Origin: Hyphococcus formosus
GTDB lineage: Bacteria > Pseudomonadota > Alphaproteobacteria > Caulobacterales > Parvularculaceae
Direction of reading: 5' to 3'
DNA: 64,000 bases
Assembly: GCF_046736345.1 (NCBI RefSeq)
Contig: NZ_CP157210.1
Location: 2,046,001 to 2,110,000, forward strand
Shown: piece after piece, positions 7,864 to 16,055 of the stretch
Layout of the letters: each line of letters begins with the position of its first letter
Numbering within the stretch: the stretch's first letter is position 1
Position numbers and translations under genes: made by a program
The notes under the pieces: model-generated
Databases searched by the model: none
The model's input: the letters and a program-made list of their open reading frames with translations, nothing else
Told to the model about the DNA's origin: nothing

Positions 7864-9203
7864 GACAATGCTCCACGCAGGCTAGTGGCGAAACGATCAA
7901 TATCTTCATCGCTGACGCATTCCGTTGCGGCGACAAGCAATAAATTATCGGCAGACCGATCAAATGGCCAAAGTCGATCACCGGGGACACCGGCGAGAAT
8001 GCCGTCACTTGCCAAACGCTCAACGATCTCGCTGGCTTTTACCGGAAGGCGCAATGTGAATTCATTGAAATAGCTCTTATTGACCACTTCAACGCCGTCG
8101 ATTGCGGCTAGAGCGTTAGCGGTTTTACACGCCGCTTCATGATTGAGCATCGCCAAGCGGCGCAAACCAGCCTCACCCAAAAGCGTCATATGAACGGTGA
8201 ACGCCAACGTGCATAAACCCGAATTGGTGCAGATATTCGACGTCGCTTTATCGCGGCGGATATGCTGCTCGCGGGTTGAAAGCGTCAACACGAAACCACG
8301 CTTGCGTTCGGCATCGACCGTTTCACCGCAGAGCCGGCCTGGCATCTGGCGGATATATTTTTGACGGGTCGCAAAAAGGCCCACATAAGGCCCACCGAAA
8401 TTAAGACCATTGCCAATCGACTGGCCTTCGCCGACGACAATATCAGCGCCCATCTCGCCGGGGCTTTTAAGCGCGCCAAGCGAAACGGCCTCGGTGACCA
8501 CCGCAACCAAAAGCGCGCCTTTTTCATGGGCCGCCTCTGCGATCGGGGTCAGGTCGCGAATATTACCAAAGACATCCGGGTTCTGAACGATGACGCAGGC
8601 CGTGTCGTCATCGATCTGGCCGATCAAGTCCTCGGAGGCATCAACATCAATCGGCGATAATTCAACCGTGGCGTTGACGAGTTCAAGATTAGTGCGGGTC
8701 ACCGCGCCATATTGCGGATGCAGCCCACCAGAGACCAAAATCTTGTTCCGCTTGGTAATACGCCGTGCCATCAAAGCCGCTTCAGCGCAGCCAGTGGAGC
8801 CGTCATACATGGACGCATTGGCGACTTCCATGCCAGTAAGCGCCGCAACCTGCGTCTGGAACTCAAACAAATATTGCAAGGTTCCTTGTGCGATCTCTGG
8901 CTGATAGGGCGTGTAGGCCGTCAGAAACTCTGACCGCTGAATAATATGATCGACTGTCGCCGGGATGTGGTGTTTATAAGCACCGGCCCCAATAAAAAAC
9001 GGCCCCGCGCCTGCTGCACGGTTTTTCGCAGCCATCGCACCGAGCGCCTGCTCGACCTGCATCTCGCTTTGATGATCAGGCAAGTCGAATGTCGCATTCA
9101 GCGCATTCGCCGGCACGTCAGAGAATAGCGCGTCAATATTATCGGTGCCGATGACATTCATCATCGCCCGACGATCCGTATCATTCAGCGGTAGATAACG
9201 CAT
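7860..9203 (-). CDS. gcvPA: Glycine dehydrogenase (decarboxylating) subunit 1
   Basis: 447 aa, N-terminal half of the P-protein fold. MRYLPLNDTDRRAMM, FIGAGAYKHHIPATVDHI, FLTAYTPYQPEIAQGTLQ and NASMYDGSTGCAEAALMA are diagnostic of GcvPA. It has the fold but not the PLP lysine and forms the alpha half of the alpha2-beta2 enzyme with GcvPB. The start is ATG at 9203, overlapping the gcvH stop by one base; the stop overlaps the gcvPB start. All four genes read as one operon under the riboswitch at 10791-10976. Confidence 0.97.
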   Translation of the reverse strand: MRYLPLNDTDRRAMMNVIGTDNIDALFSDVPANALNATFDLPDHQSEMQVEQALGAMAAKNRAAGAGPFFIGAGAYKHHIPATVDHIIQRSEFLTAYTPYQPEIAQGTLQYLFEFQTQVAALTGMEVANASMYDGSTGCAEAALMARRITKRNKILVSGGLHPQYGAVTRTNLELVNATVELSPIDVDASEDLIGQIDDDTACVIVQNPDVFGNIRDLTPIAEAAHEKGALLVAVVTEAVSLGALKSPGEMGADIVVGEGQSIGNGLNFGGPYVGLFATRQKYIRQMPGRLCGETVDAERKRGFVLTLSTREQHIRRDKATSNICTNSGLCTLAFTVHMTLLGEAGLRRLAMLNHEAACKTANALAAIDGVEVVNKSYFNEFTLRLPVKASEIVERLASDGILAGVPGDRLWPFDRSADNLLLVAATECVSDEDIDRFATSLRGALS

Positions 9204-9574
9204 CAGGAATTGCTTTCCGTAAATGTTTTATAGGCTGCTTCGTCCATCAGCGCGTCAAGTTCGCTTGCGTCGCTCGCTTTGATTTTCACAAACCACGCAT
9301 CATTGTCAGCGGCTTCGTTGATTTTACCGGGCTGATCGACAATTGACTGATTGACCTCGACGATTTCACCTGAAATCGGTGCGTATACGTCAGATGCGGC
9401 CTTGACCGATTCAACGACGGCCATGTCGTCGCCTTTGTTGAAGCTCTTGCCGACTTCCGGCAGCTCGACAAATACCACATCGCCAAGCTGTTCGGCCGCA
9501 TGGGCACTAATGCCAATTACGTAATGGCCGCCTTCTTCGCGCACCCATTCATGATCTTCAGTATATTTTGTCAT
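9203..9574 (-). CDS. gcvH: Glycine cleavage system H protein
   Basis: 123 aa. It begins MTKYTEDHEWVREEGGHYVIG and carries MAVVESVKAASDVYAPISGE, in which the Lys of ESVKAAS receives lipoate. This is the full-length lipoyl carrier that shuttles the methylamine group between the P, T and L proteins. GAGGAGACTAAC precedes the ATG, a strong ribosome site. It is 10 bases after gcvT and overlaps gcvPA by one base. No lpd gene is present here, as is normal, because the L protein is shared with the 2-oxoacid dehydrogenases. Confidence 0.98.
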   Translation of the reverse strand: MTKYTEDHEWVREEGGHYVIGISAHAAEQLGDVVFVELPEVGKSFNKGDDMAVVESVKAASDVYAPISGEIVEVNQSIVDQPGKINEAADNDAWFVKIKASDASELDALMDEAAYKTFTESNS

Positions 9575-9584
9575 GTTAGTCTCC

Positions 9585-10751
9585 TCAACCGCGGTAATAA
9601 TTTTGAGGCACGAATGGCATATCAGCGATTTTCGCCGACACGGCTTTGCCCCGGATGATTAAATTCACTTCAGTCCCAGTCTTGGCAAATTCTGATGCGA
9701 CATAGCCCATGGCGATAGGCCCGCCAAAGGTCGGGCCGAACCCGCCAGAAGTTACGGTGCCGATGGCTTTTCCATCTTTAGACTGAATTTCTGTCCCCTC
9801 ACGGGCGGGCGCTCTGCCGTCTGGCAAGATACCGACCCGCAGGCGGCTCGGCCCTTCTTCGCGCTCGCTCAGAATGCGCGCCGCGCCGGGGAAACCGCCC
9901 TCTTCGCGGCGGCGTTTGCCGATTGCAAAGCCGATATTCCCTTCAATCGGCGATGTTTCTGGCGTCAAATCATGACCGTAAAGACATAGCCCGGCCTCAA
10001 GGCGAAGCGAATCGCGCGCACCGAGTCCGATCGGCTCGACTTCCGGCTCCGCCAACAAGGCCTTGGCGAGCTGTTCCGCAAAACCGACCTGGACGGAAAG
10101 TTCAAATCCATCCTCGCCCGTATAACCGCAACGGCTGACGAGAACCTTCATGCCCTCATTGTTATTTGCAGGCCAAGAATAAGGCCGCATCGTCATAAAG
10201 GTCTGCTCACCCGCGCCGGGGATGATCCGCTCAACGACTTCGGCCGCTTTCGGCCCCTGAATTGCGAGTAGCGCACGACGTTCCGCGCGCTCTAGCTTTG
10301 CAATGCCGTCGAGTTTTTTCTCGATCAAAGCAAAATCCTGATCCTTCATGGCGGCGTTCACAACCAGAAACAGCGTACCCTGATTTTCATCGCGGATTGG
10401 GCGCGTGATCATCAAATCATCAAGGATGCCGCCATCATCATTCAAAAGCACGCTATAGCGCATGCCGCCCTGTTTCAGCTTCTTGATTTCACCGGGGACC
10501 AGCGTCTCGATTGCCGCTGCGATTTTTTCATGGGCTTCTTGTGTACCGATTTTGGCTTCGGTCGTTGTCAGGAATGCCTGCCCCATATGCGAGACATCAA
10601 AGAGGCCCGCATTCTCGCGCGTGTGCTGGTGTTCTTTTAAAACACCCAATGGAAATTGAACCGGCATTTCGTAACCGGCGAATTCGACCATCTTACCGCC
10701 CAATGCGCGGTGCAATTCATTTAGGGGAGTCTTTTTTAAATTCTCTGACAT
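9585..10751 (-). CDS. gcvT: Glycine cleavage system T protein (aminomethyltransferase)
   Basis: 388 aa. LNELHRALGGKMVEFAGYEM, ENAGLFDVSHMGQ, LLAIQGPKAAEVVERI, SRCGYTGEDGFELSV and LEAGLCLYGHDL are the standard GcvT blocks; the conserved Asp for folate chemistry lies in FDVSHM. It transfers the methylene of the H-bound aminomethyl group to tetrahydrofolate and releases ammonia. First gene of the operon; GGGACGGATGA before ATG supplies the ribosome site, which lies only about 15 bases beyond the terminator-like hairpin of the leader. Confidence 0.97.
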   Translation of the reverse strand: MSENLKKTPLNELHRALGGKMVEFAGYEMPVQFPLGVLKEHQHTRENAGLFDVSHMGQAFLTTTEAKIGTQEAHEKIAAAIETLVPGEIKKLKQGGMRYSVLLNDDGGILDDLMITRPIRDENQGTLFLVVNAAMKDQDFALIEKKLDGIAKLERAERRALLAIQGPKAAEVVERIIPGAGEQTFMTMRPYSWPANNNEGMKVLVSRCGYTGEDGFELSVQVGFAEQLAKALLAEPEVEPIGLGARDSLRLEAGLCLYGHDLTPETSPIEGNIGFAIGKRRREEGGFPGAARILSEREEGPSRLRVGILPDGRAPAREGTEIQSKDGKAIGTVTSGGFGPTFGGPIAMGYVASEFAKTGTEVNLIIRGKAVSAKIADMPFVPQNYYRG

Positions 10752-10765
10752 TCATCCGTCCCATG

Positions 10766-10790
10766 ACAAAAATCGCCGCTAAACTGCGGC
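10766..10790 (-). terminator. Terminator-like hairpin in the gcvT leader (possible expression platform)
   Basis: On the minus strand GCCGC-AGTTTA-GCGGC is followed by GATTTTTG. A 5-bp stem with a T5 tract directly after the second aptamer is what a transcriptional expression platform would look like. The stem is short, so control might instead be at the ribosome site a few bases downstream. Confidence 0.5.
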
Positions 10791-10976
10791 AACCCCGGCT
10801 GTCACGGGACCTGAGAGATTTCACGGGAATTTCCGCTTACTCCGTCGGTGGGGCATCCAAGCCCACTTTCCAGCCTTTAACGCTTCATGCGGTCCTTTTG
10901 CCTGAGAGTTTCCGGGGCGGTTGCTCCTTCGGCGCCATTCAAAATGGTCTCTCCCGCATGGGAGCTTGTTCACAAA
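10791..10976 (-). ncRNA. Tandem glycine riboswitch (gcvT motif)
   Basis: Two aptamers read on the minus strand. Aptamer I (about 10875-10976) has GGGAGAGACC, the spacer CGCCGAAGGAGCAA, then ACTCTCAGGCAAAAGGACC, the textbook conserved core. Aptamer II (about 10791-10870) has CACCGACGGAGTAAGCG and AAATCTCTCAGGTCCCGTGAC. The spacing and order are those of the cooperative glycine riboswitch, normally an ON switch for glycine degradation genes. It precedes gcvT by about 40 bases. Exact ends are estimated by eye. Confidence 0.95.
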
Positions 10977-10991
10977 TGAACATTGCGTCGG

Positions 10992-11019
10992 ACAATAGGC
11001 AGGCCACAAGCGGAGTCAA
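10992..11019 (-). promoter_or_regulatory. Sigma-70 type promoter of the gcv operon
   Basis: On the minus strand TTGACT (11014-11019) and TATTGT (10992-10997) are separated by 16 bases. Transcription would begin near 10985, about 10 bases before the first riboswitch aptamer, which fits well. Confidence 0.6.
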
Positions 11020-11049
11020 TGATTCTCAACGGCGTTGCACAACAAAAAC

Positions 11050-11484
11050 TTAGGCCGCCGCGCACGCGTTGCAATTCCCTTTGATCTCAAGCCGGGCCGT
11101 ATGCATGTCGAAAGCAGCAGCACGCACTGCCGGCGCAATATCCGCCTCAACGGCGACAACTTCCAACTCTTTTACGGTTGAACAACTCTCACAAACGAGA
11201 AAAGTCTGCACGACATGAGGGCCTTCGTGATTGCAAAGCACAAAGGCATTCAGCCCATCAAGTTTGTGGATATGCCCCTTAGTCTCGAGCCCATCGAGCG
11301 CCCGATAAACGGTCATCGGCGCGCGAACGCCCAACTCTTTGAGTTTATCGAGAATTTCATAGGCTTTGAGTGGCTCTTTGTTCTCAGCGAGAACATTCCA
11401 GACGAGCTTTTCATTTTTCAATAGACCGGCAGGCCGTTTTACGCCCTTATGCTCGTCACCCGTTTTTGTTGTTTCGTCAGACAT
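11050..11484 (-). CDS. Fur-family repressor, Zur-like
   Basis: 144 aa. A winged-helix N-terminal domain (residues about 20-90, with VRAPMTVYRALDGLETKGHI) precedes a Fur dimerisation domain. The sequence FVLCNHEGPHVVQTFLVCES resembles Zur more than Fur, and two C-x-x-C pairs (CESC and CNAC near the C-terminus) form the structural zinc site. It probably represses zinc uptake genes when zinc is plentiful. It is divergent from an NTF2-like gene across a 133-base region with palindromic A/T-rich sites, consistent with self-regulation. Assignment to Zur rather than Fur or PerR is inference. Confidence 0.85.
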   Translation of the reverse strand: MSDETTKTGDEHKGVKRPAGLLKNEKLVWNVLAENKEPLKAYEILDKLKELGVRAPMTVYRALDGLETKGHIHKLDGLNAFVLCNHEGPHVVQTFLVCESCSTVKELEVVAVEADIAPAVRAAAFDMHTARLEIKGNCNACAAA

Positions 11485-11509
11485 AAATTCCCTCCCGAGG
11501 ATATATGAC

Positions 11510-11537
11510 TGTTATATCTTTGTTATATCGTATGACA
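11510..11537. promoter_or_regulatory. Candidate Zur/Fur-type operator
   Basis: TGTTATATCGTATGACA at 11521-11537 is an inverted repeat (TGTTATA / TATGACA, one mismatch) and a further copy of TGTTATATC lies at 11510-11518. The A/T-rich GTTATA half resembles the GTTATA-type halves of proteobacterial Zur boxes, though the spacer is 3 bases. It lies about 30 bases before the repressor's ATG. Confidence 0.4.
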
Positions 11538-11617
11538 AAGCAAAAAGCACCCCTAAGGTGAGATTATCAACCGGAACTACGTTCGGTCCGGGCCAACCAA
11601 TTTGATGGGAGGCGTAA

Positions 11618-11995
11618 ATGTCTGAAAATACTGACATCGTGAAAAGAGCCCTGCGGGCCTATGTGAATGATGATCGCGACGAAATCGAAGCCTTGATCGC
11701 CGACGATTTCAGCTTCACCAGCCCCTATGACAATCATATTGACCGCGCTTCTTATATGGAGCGATGTTGGCCCAACCACGAAGCGACCAAACATATTGAA
11801 TTTATACGGCTTTTTGAAAGCGGCGATGACGTGGTCGCGTCCTATGAAGTGACCTTGATCTCGGGGCGCGAATTCCGAAATACCGAAATTCTTTCGCTCA
11901 AGGACGGCAAAATCAGCGCTATTGAAGTCTTTTTTGGCTGGGATATTCCGCACCCGGCCGCACGCGGGAAATCTATCGATATTGGTGAGGAATAA
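11618..11995 (+). CDS. NTF2-like (SnoaL-type) protein
   Basis: 125 aa. VKRALRAYVNDDRDEIEALIADDFSF at the N-terminus and the late FRNTEILSLKDGKISAIEVFFGW give the cone-shaped alpha+beta NTF2 fold seen in SnoaL-type cyclases and isomerases. No catalytic residue set identifies a substrate. GGGAGGCGTAA before the ATG is a good ribosome site. Single gene ending in a strong terminator; divergent from the Zur-like repressor, so it might share its operator. Confidence 0.82.
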   Translation: MSENTDIVKRALRAYVNDDRDEIEALIADDFSFTSPYDNHIDRASYMERCWPNHEATKHIEFIRLFESGDDVVASYEVTLISGREFRNTEILSLKDGKISAIEVFFGWDIPHPAARGKSIDIGEE

Positions 11996-12022
11996 AAAAG
12001 CCCGCCATAGGGCGGGCTTTTT
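11994..12022. terminator. Bidirectional intrinsic terminator
   Basis: AAAAAAGCCCGCC-ATAG-GGCGGGCTTTTTT: a 7-bp GC stem (12000-12006 / 12011-12017) flanked by A-run and T-run. It serves the NTF2-like gene on plus and the iron-binding lipoprotein gene on minus, whose stop is at 12041. Confidence 0.93.
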
Positions 12023-12040
12023 AAATCGGTTTTCGTAGCG

Positions 12041-13129
12041 CTATTGCCAACCGACCCGGTCAAAAATCCGAACGGCTTCGGCTTGGTTTTCTCCGAGTGC
12101 GGACACCGGCAGCGCATCAGCTTTGAAATCTGAATAGGCGGCGATTGGCCCACGCGCCTCAACACCCGGCACGACCGGATATTCGTTATTACCGCTCGCG
12201 AAGGCTTTTTGCGTTTCATCACGCAACAGGAACTCAAGCAGCTTTTCCGCATTTTCCGGGTTCGGCGCATATTTCGTTACCCCCGCACCGGAAATATTCA
12301 CATGCGCGCCATTACCATCCTGATCGGGGAAGAACAGATCAAATTTCTCACCGATGGCGGCGTTCTTTTCATTGTCCGAACCAATGAAGCGTGCGGTGTA
12401 ATAGGAATTGACTATACCAAGGCGGCAAAGCCCTGCGGCCACCGCTTCGATCTGGGAAGTGTCATTGCCTTGCGGCTTACGCGCAAAATTCGCAACGACG
12501 CCGCGCGTCCATTCCTCAGCCGCTTCGGAACCGAAATGCGCAATCCGCGATGCCAGCAAAGATTGGTTGTAGATATTGGATGAAGACCGTACACAGATCA
12601 TCCCGCGATAAGCCGGGTCCGCAAGATCCGCATAGGTCTCTAAACCTTCGGGCAAACCCATCTCTTTATTGTAAATGACGATCCGCGCCCGCTTTGAGAG
12701 CCCGAACCATTTGTCTTCAGGATGACGATATTGCGGCGGAACGCGGCTTTCCAATGTCGGGTTATCGATGCTGCGAAAGACATCGCGTTCTTCCGCGCGC
12801 CAGAGAATGCCCGCATCCGCCGTGATGAAAATATCAGCCGGGCTTGCTTCCCCTTCTTGGGCAATACGTTCGATCAAGGAGTCCCCACCGGCTTCGATTG
12901 TGTTGACCTTGATCCCGGTTTCCTTGGTGAAGGCCGCATAGATTTCTGCATCCGAATCGTAATGACGACCGGAATAAACATTCACCTCTCCCGCTGGCTT
13001 GGCTGCCGGGCTGTCCGTGGTGGTTTCGCCGCCGCATGCCGCCAGCGCGACCACCCCGAGCCCGATCACCAGAGCCATACCCCATCGAGAAACGTGAGAA
13101 TTACTGACCTGCGCCATAAAAACCGCCAT
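12041..13129 (-). CDS. Fe(III) ABC transporter substrate-binding lipoprotein
   Basis: 362 aa. A signal peptide ends in the lipobox LAACGG. The mature part begins VNVYSGRHYDSDAEIYAAF, typical of the FbpA/FutA class of ferric-binding proteins. NSYYTARF near residue 240 provides the paired Tyr that ligate Fe(III), and the early H-Y-D motif is also conserved. It would bind iron in the periplasm for the permease at 14379 and ATPase at 13209. Start: ATG 13129 or the in-frame ATG at 13117, which has better-spaced GGCGG upstream. A 25-bp dyad lies upstream at 13152-13176. Confidence 0.92.
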   Translation of the reverse strand: MAVFMAQVSNSHVSRWGMALVIGLGVVALAACGGETTTDSPAAKPAGEVNVYSGRHYDSDAEIYAAFTKETGIKVNTIEAGGDSLIERIAQEGEASPADIFITADAGILWRAEERDVFRSIDNPTLESRVPPQYRHPEDKWFGLSKRARIVIYNKEMGLPEGLETYADLADPAYRGMICVRSSSNIYNQSLLASRIAHFGSEAAEEWTRGVVANFARKPQGNDTSQIEAVAAGLCRLGIVNSYYTARFIGSDNEKNAAIGEKFDLFFPDQDGNGAHVNISGAGVTKYAPNPENAEKLLEFLLRDETQKAFASGNNEYPVVPGVEARGPIAAYSDFKADALPVSALGENQAEAVRIFDRVGWQ

Positions 13130-13151
13130 CCTGATATTTGCGAATAATTCT

Positions 13152-13176
13152 TAATAACAGGGGTATAGCGTTATTA
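13152..13176. promoter_or_regulatory. Dyad upstream of the iron-binding lipoprotein gene
   Basis: TAATAAC at 13152-13158 and GTTATTA at 13170-13176 form a perfect inverted repeat with an 11-base spacer. It sits in the 79-base gap between the ATPase and lipoprotein genes. An iron-responsive operator is plausible from context; it does not match a full Fur box. Confidence 0.4.
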
Positions 13177-13208
13177 GCACGGATTGCAACCGCCGCGCCG
13201 GCGGATTT

Positions 13209-14231
13209 CTAAGCGCCGAAAATAAACGCGCGTTCCCAATCAACCGTGACATTCATATGGGTCGCATAATCAGGACGGGCATCCATCAAAACTGAAAGAT
13301 GCGCCCCTTCATCAGTTTCCAATCGTGTCAGCCAGCCAGGACCGGCAAAGCGCGTATCGGCCACATGGAACTTGCCCGCAGGATCGAAGATCGCGACCAG
13401 CGTATCGGGCCGCACCACTGCCGTTGCCGGGCCGTCATTCAAGTCTCGTGATGCACCATTGAGCGGCACCGGCCCGAGGAACGATTGAAACATACCGGAT
13501 TTAACATTACCGGAAATTCTTTGGCTGCCCGGAAACAGCGCCGCCCCTTCGATGGTTTTCGGTGTTTGGTAAAGCGTCTCCGGGGTGGCGACTTCGATAA
13601 TCTCGCCGGCGCGCATTAACGCGACACGATCACCGAGTGAAAGGGCTTCTTCTGCGTCATGGGTCACGAGCAGAACGGCGGCGTTCTGGTCTTTCAGTAT
13701 GCGTCTTAATCGCTCGCGCAGGCGACGCCGCAAGGCGACATCAATGCTGGCGAATGGCTCGTCGAGCAACAATGCCTTTGGTCGCCGCACCATGGCGCGG
13801 GCCAACGCGACGCGTTGCTGCTGCCCGCCCGAAAGTTCATGAGGATAGCGCCGCGCAAGATCTTTGATATTGAAGTGCTCGAGCTGTTCCGCGACGCGCG
13901 CTTTTTCATCGGTCTCGCCCGCCAAACCAAAGGCAATATTTTTCGCAACCGTCAGATGCGGGAACAGAACGTAATCTTGAAAGACCAATCCGATCGGTCG
14001 TTTTTCCGGCGGGATTTCATTGCCCGGTTTCGCAATTTCGGTTCCGTCCAGTTCAACGGAGCCCGACTGAAGCGGCTCCAGACCGCCCGCGATCCGCAAA
14101 AGAGTCGTCTTGCCGCAACCGGAATGCCCAAAGAGGCACACAATCTCTCCCGGACGGATTTCCAGCGACGCCCCGCGCACAGCCCTGACATCACCAAAAC
14201 GGTGAGAAATATCCCGCAAGATCAGGCTCAT
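13209..14231 (-). CDS. Fe(III) ABC transporter ATP-binding protein
   Basis: 340 aa. Walker A GHSGCGKTT, Q-loop LVFQDYVLFPHLTV, signature LSGGQQQRVALARAM, Walker B ALLLDEPFASID, switch H in VTHDAEEALSLGDRVAL. A C-terminal TOBE-like region (residues about 250-340) marks the FbpC/AfuC importer class. It energises the permease at 14379. It is transcribed divergently from the permease and sits before the binding-protein gene, an unusual split of the three parts. Confidence 0.93.
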   Translation of the reverse strand: MSLILRDISHRFGDVRAVRGASLEIRPGEIVCLFGHSGCGKTTLLRIAGGLEPLQSGSVELDGTEIAKPGNEIPPEKRPIGLVFQDYVLFPHLTVAKNIAFGLAGETDEKARVAEQLEHFNIKDLARRYPHELSGGQQQRVALARAMVRRPKALLLDEPFASIDVALRRRLRERLRRILKDQNAAVLLVTHDAEEALSLGDRVALMRAGEIIEVATPETLYQTPKTIEGAALFPGSQRISGNVKSGMFQSFLGPVPLNGASRDLNDGPATAVVRPDTLVAIFDPAGKFHVADTRFAGPGWLTRLETDEGAHLSVLMDARPDYATHMNVTVDWERAFIFGA

Positions 14232-14358
14232 GTCCGGTTCGCGCTACCCTTTTTTACGCCGAGGCCGCCCGTCACCCGTGCCAACAAGACCAATATTGCG
14301 GACGTCCCAAACAAGAAGGCTTGGGAAATGCCGCATTTTCGCATAGATGTCACCTGTT

Positions 14359-14370
14359 GAGAACGAGAAT
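14359..14370. promoter_or_regulatory. GAGAAC-GAGAAT direct hexamers before the permease
   Basis: Two adjacent GAGAAY hexamers lie 8 bases before the permease ATG, in the divergent region 14232-14378. They resemble the GAtAAT-type hexamers of Fur boxes. Support is weak: two hexamers only and no clear dyad. Confidence 0.3.
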
Positions 14371-14378
14371 TAAGAACG

Positions 14379-15995
14379 ATGACAACAATTACCGAAGAAG
14401 GCGGGCGGTTGGAGGCACAATCCAGACCGACAAAACGTCTCGCCCCGGGCCTTATGGGGATTTTGCTCATCGCTCTCTTAGCGGCGGCCCCGATCATCGC
14501 GATTATTGTCGGCGCGGCCCAAAGCGGTCTCGGCGAAGCGCAGGCGCATATGCTGTCGGTTACTGGTGGTCGTTATTTGCGCACCACCTTGCTGCTTTGC
14601 CTGTTTGCGGGAATAGGCGCGAGCGTCATTGGTGTTGTCTCAGCCTTATTAATTTCTTTGACCGATTTTCCCGGCAGGCGGTTGCTCGCGGTTGCCCTTG
14701 CGCTGCCTTTTGCCATCCCCGCCTATGTGGGGGCCTATGCTTATGGCGACCTGTTCGGACCGTTCGGCCTTGTCGCGAATATTATCGGCGCAAACAACCT
14801 GCCGGAGATCCGGTCACTCCCCGGTGCGGCATTAATCCTGATGCTGACGACCTATCCCTATATTTATCTCGCGATGAATGCGGCCTTGGCGTCACGCTCG
14901 GCGTCGATGATGGAGGCAGCCCGGTCCCTCGGCGCAAGCCCTGCCCGCACAGCGGTTGAAATTCTTTTCACGCTCAGTCGCCCGGCCTTTATTGGCGGGC
15001 TCGCTTTGGCGCTCATGGAAATTACGGCGGATTATGGCGTTGCGGATTACTTTGGTGTGCCGACCCTTAGCGTCGGTATCTTTCGCACCTGGTATGGCAT
15101 GGGCGACCTTTCGGCGGCGATGCAATTGGCGGCGGGGCTGTTCTTTCTGGCGTTGCTTTTAGCGATATTGGAACAGGCAGGTCGCCGTGGCCGAACGACC
15201 GAGGATACGCGCGCCCATCGCGCTAATCGCCGCTTGGCTTTGTCTGCGCCCCATGCCCTTTTGGCGATTGTGTTTTGTGCATTGCCTGTGATTTTAGGCT
15301 TTATTGCGCCCGCAGCCGTCTTGCTTTCATTGCTCGACCTTCAGCAAAGCGGCCCCTCGATCAATGCCTTTACCAAAGCCGGTATCAACACCGCATTTAT
15401 CGCCGCGATTGGGGCGGTTTTTGCCATGGCCCTTGCCCTCATTCTGGCCTATGGCGCGCGGCGGGCCCGTGGCCATATCGCAAAATTCTTTCTCCGGATT
15501 GCAACCCTTGGCTACGCGGTGCCCGGCGCGGTGATGGCCATTGGTATTCTCGCGCTGACCGCCAATATCGGGCGCGTATCCGGTGTCGCCGCTGCGGGCG
15601 GGGTCGCGGCCCTTTTATATGCTTATGTGGCGCGTTTTCTGACGGCAGGGTTTAATGCGGCCGATGGCGGGTTACAGCAAATCAGCCCGCAAATGGATGC
15701 CGCTGCGCGAATGTTGGGCGCAAATTCAGGGCGGATTTTGCGCGAACTCCATCTGCCTCTGGCGAAACGGTCAATTCTTGCTGGCGCGGCGATTGTTGCG
15801 ATTGATATCGCCAAAGAGCTGCCGGCGACATTGATATTGCGGCCTTTCAATTTTGAAACGCTCAGCACACATATCTATAGACTTGCAGCCGATGAGCGTC
15901 TCGCGGACGCCGCACCGGCTGCACTGATTTTGATTATTCTTGGATTGATCCCGACCTTGGTATTAAGCCGCCTCAACCGTCAGACATCACATTGA
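14379..15995 (+). CDS. Fe(III) ABC transporter permease (fused, FbpB-type)
   Basis: 538 aa with about 12 hydrophobic helices in two halves, each carrying a binding-protein-dependent transport (EAA) loop: MEAARSLGASPARTAVEILF near residue 185 and AARMLGANSGRILRELHLPL near 445. Two permease domains in one chain is the FbpB/SfuB arrangement. It forms the inner-membrane channel for iron delivered by the lipoprotein at 12041. The start at 14379 follows GAGAATTAAG. It ends 60 bases before the convergent amidohydrolase-fold gene with no clear terminator. Confidence 0.93.
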   Translation: MTTITEEGGRLEAQSRPTKRLAPGLMGILLIALLAAAPIIAIIVGAAQSGLGEAQAHMLSVTGGRYLRTTLLLCLFAGIGASVIGVVSALLISLTDFPGRRLLAVALALPFAIPAYVGAYAYGDLFGPFGLVANIIGANNLPEIRSLPGAALILMLTTYPYIYLAMNAALASRSASMMEAARSLGASPARTAVEILFTLSRPAFIGGLALALMEITADYGVADYFGVPTLSVGIFRTWYGMGDLSAAMQLAAGLFFLALLLAILEQAGRRGRTTEDTRAHRANRRLALSAPHALLAIVFCALPVILGFIAPAAVLLSLLDLQQSGPSINAFTKAGINTAFIAAIGAVFAMALALILAYGARRARGHIAKFFLRIATLGYAVPGAVMAIGILALTANIGRVSGVAAAGGVAALLYAYVARFLTAGFNAADGGLQQISPQMDAAARMLGANSGRILRELHLPLAKRSILAGAAIVAIDIAKELPATLILRPFNFETLSTHIYRLAADERLADAAPAALILIILGLIPTLVLSRLNRQTSH

Positions 15996-16055
15996 CAATC
16001 GCTTTGGTTGAGGCTGGCACTTTGGTCGAAGCAAGTTTGTGATCGAGGCCTGATC

